A DNA stretch of 6,050 nucleotides, taken from contig CAMWUM010000123.1 in the NCBI GenBank assembly GCA_947177435.1, forward strand, positions 1-6,050. The letters are read 5' to 3'. Position 1 is the first letter of the stretch, and each line of letters opens with the position of its first letter. A model generated the notes under the pieces. It was not told the origin of the DNA. It worked only from the letters and a program-made list of their open reading frames with translations, and did not search any database. Source of the stretch: an uncultured Muribaculaceae bacterium (GTDB lineage: Bacteria > Bacteroidota > Bacteroidia > Bacteroidales > Muribaculaceae). Position numbers and translations under genes: made by a program. Shown here piece by piece: positions 6,040-6,050 of this stretch.

Positions 6040-6050
6040 TCACAGGAATT

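Noticed and set aside
5840..6043. 67-codon open frame on the minus strand at the right end
   Set aside because: It runs antisense through the conserved WYL C-terminus, has no motif, and starts inside the repeat tract without a promoter on that strand.
6022..6044. CRP-type site (TGTGA ... TCACA)
   Set aside because: The centre is 13 bp instead of the 6 bp of a CRP site, so it is noted only as part of the repeat cluster.

Overview
The window looks like a chromosomal segment from a GC-rich member of the Bacteroidota, probably order Bacteroidales. Two things point there. The intergenic gaps carry the phylum's promoter -7 motif (TAnnTTTG) and lack Shine-Dalgarno sites. The AAA ATPase, RtcB and WYL proteins also read like Bacteroidales family members. 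The assignment is by eye; no search was run.

Layout. (1) Positions 1-1548, plus strand: the end of a sugar-nucleotide gene, cut at its 5' side by the window edge. It is an in-frame fusion of an FdtA/QdtA-type 3,4-ketoisomerase cupin to a DegT/DnrJ/EryC1/StrS PLP aminotransferase. Together these would make a dTDP-3-amino-3,6-dideoxyhexose for a surface glycan. (2) 1520-1738, minus: a 72-residue unrecognised protein that overlaps the fusion gene tail-to-tail by 29 bp. (3) 1838-3541, minus: an AAA ATPase with two winged-helix-like segments ahead of one classical AAA module. (4) 3627-4826, minus: an RtcB-family RNA ligase with all metal and guanylylation residues in place. (5) 4922-5941, plus: a WYL-domain transcriptional regulator, divergent from rtcB. 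(6) 5942-6050: no gene; a weak hairpin, short direct repeats and a possible promoter running off the edge.

How the genes may work together. The fusion gene belongs to a glycan locus that lies off the left edge. The right two thirds is a separate group. rtcB and the WYL gene share a 95-bp divergent promoter region with short repeats, an arrangement expected if the WYL protein senses a ligand and controls rtcB. The ATPase and the small gene follow rtcB on the same strand, but each has its own -7-like motif, so they may be separately transcribed. The resemblance to the E. coli RtcR (CARF sensor, AAA module and HTH in one protein) control of rtcBA is an inference. It is the best candidate here for an undescribed RNA-repair or stress module. 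No archaease, RtcA or PrfH gene lies next to rtcB.

No tRNA, rRNA, CRISPR array, insertion sequence or phage gene was seen.
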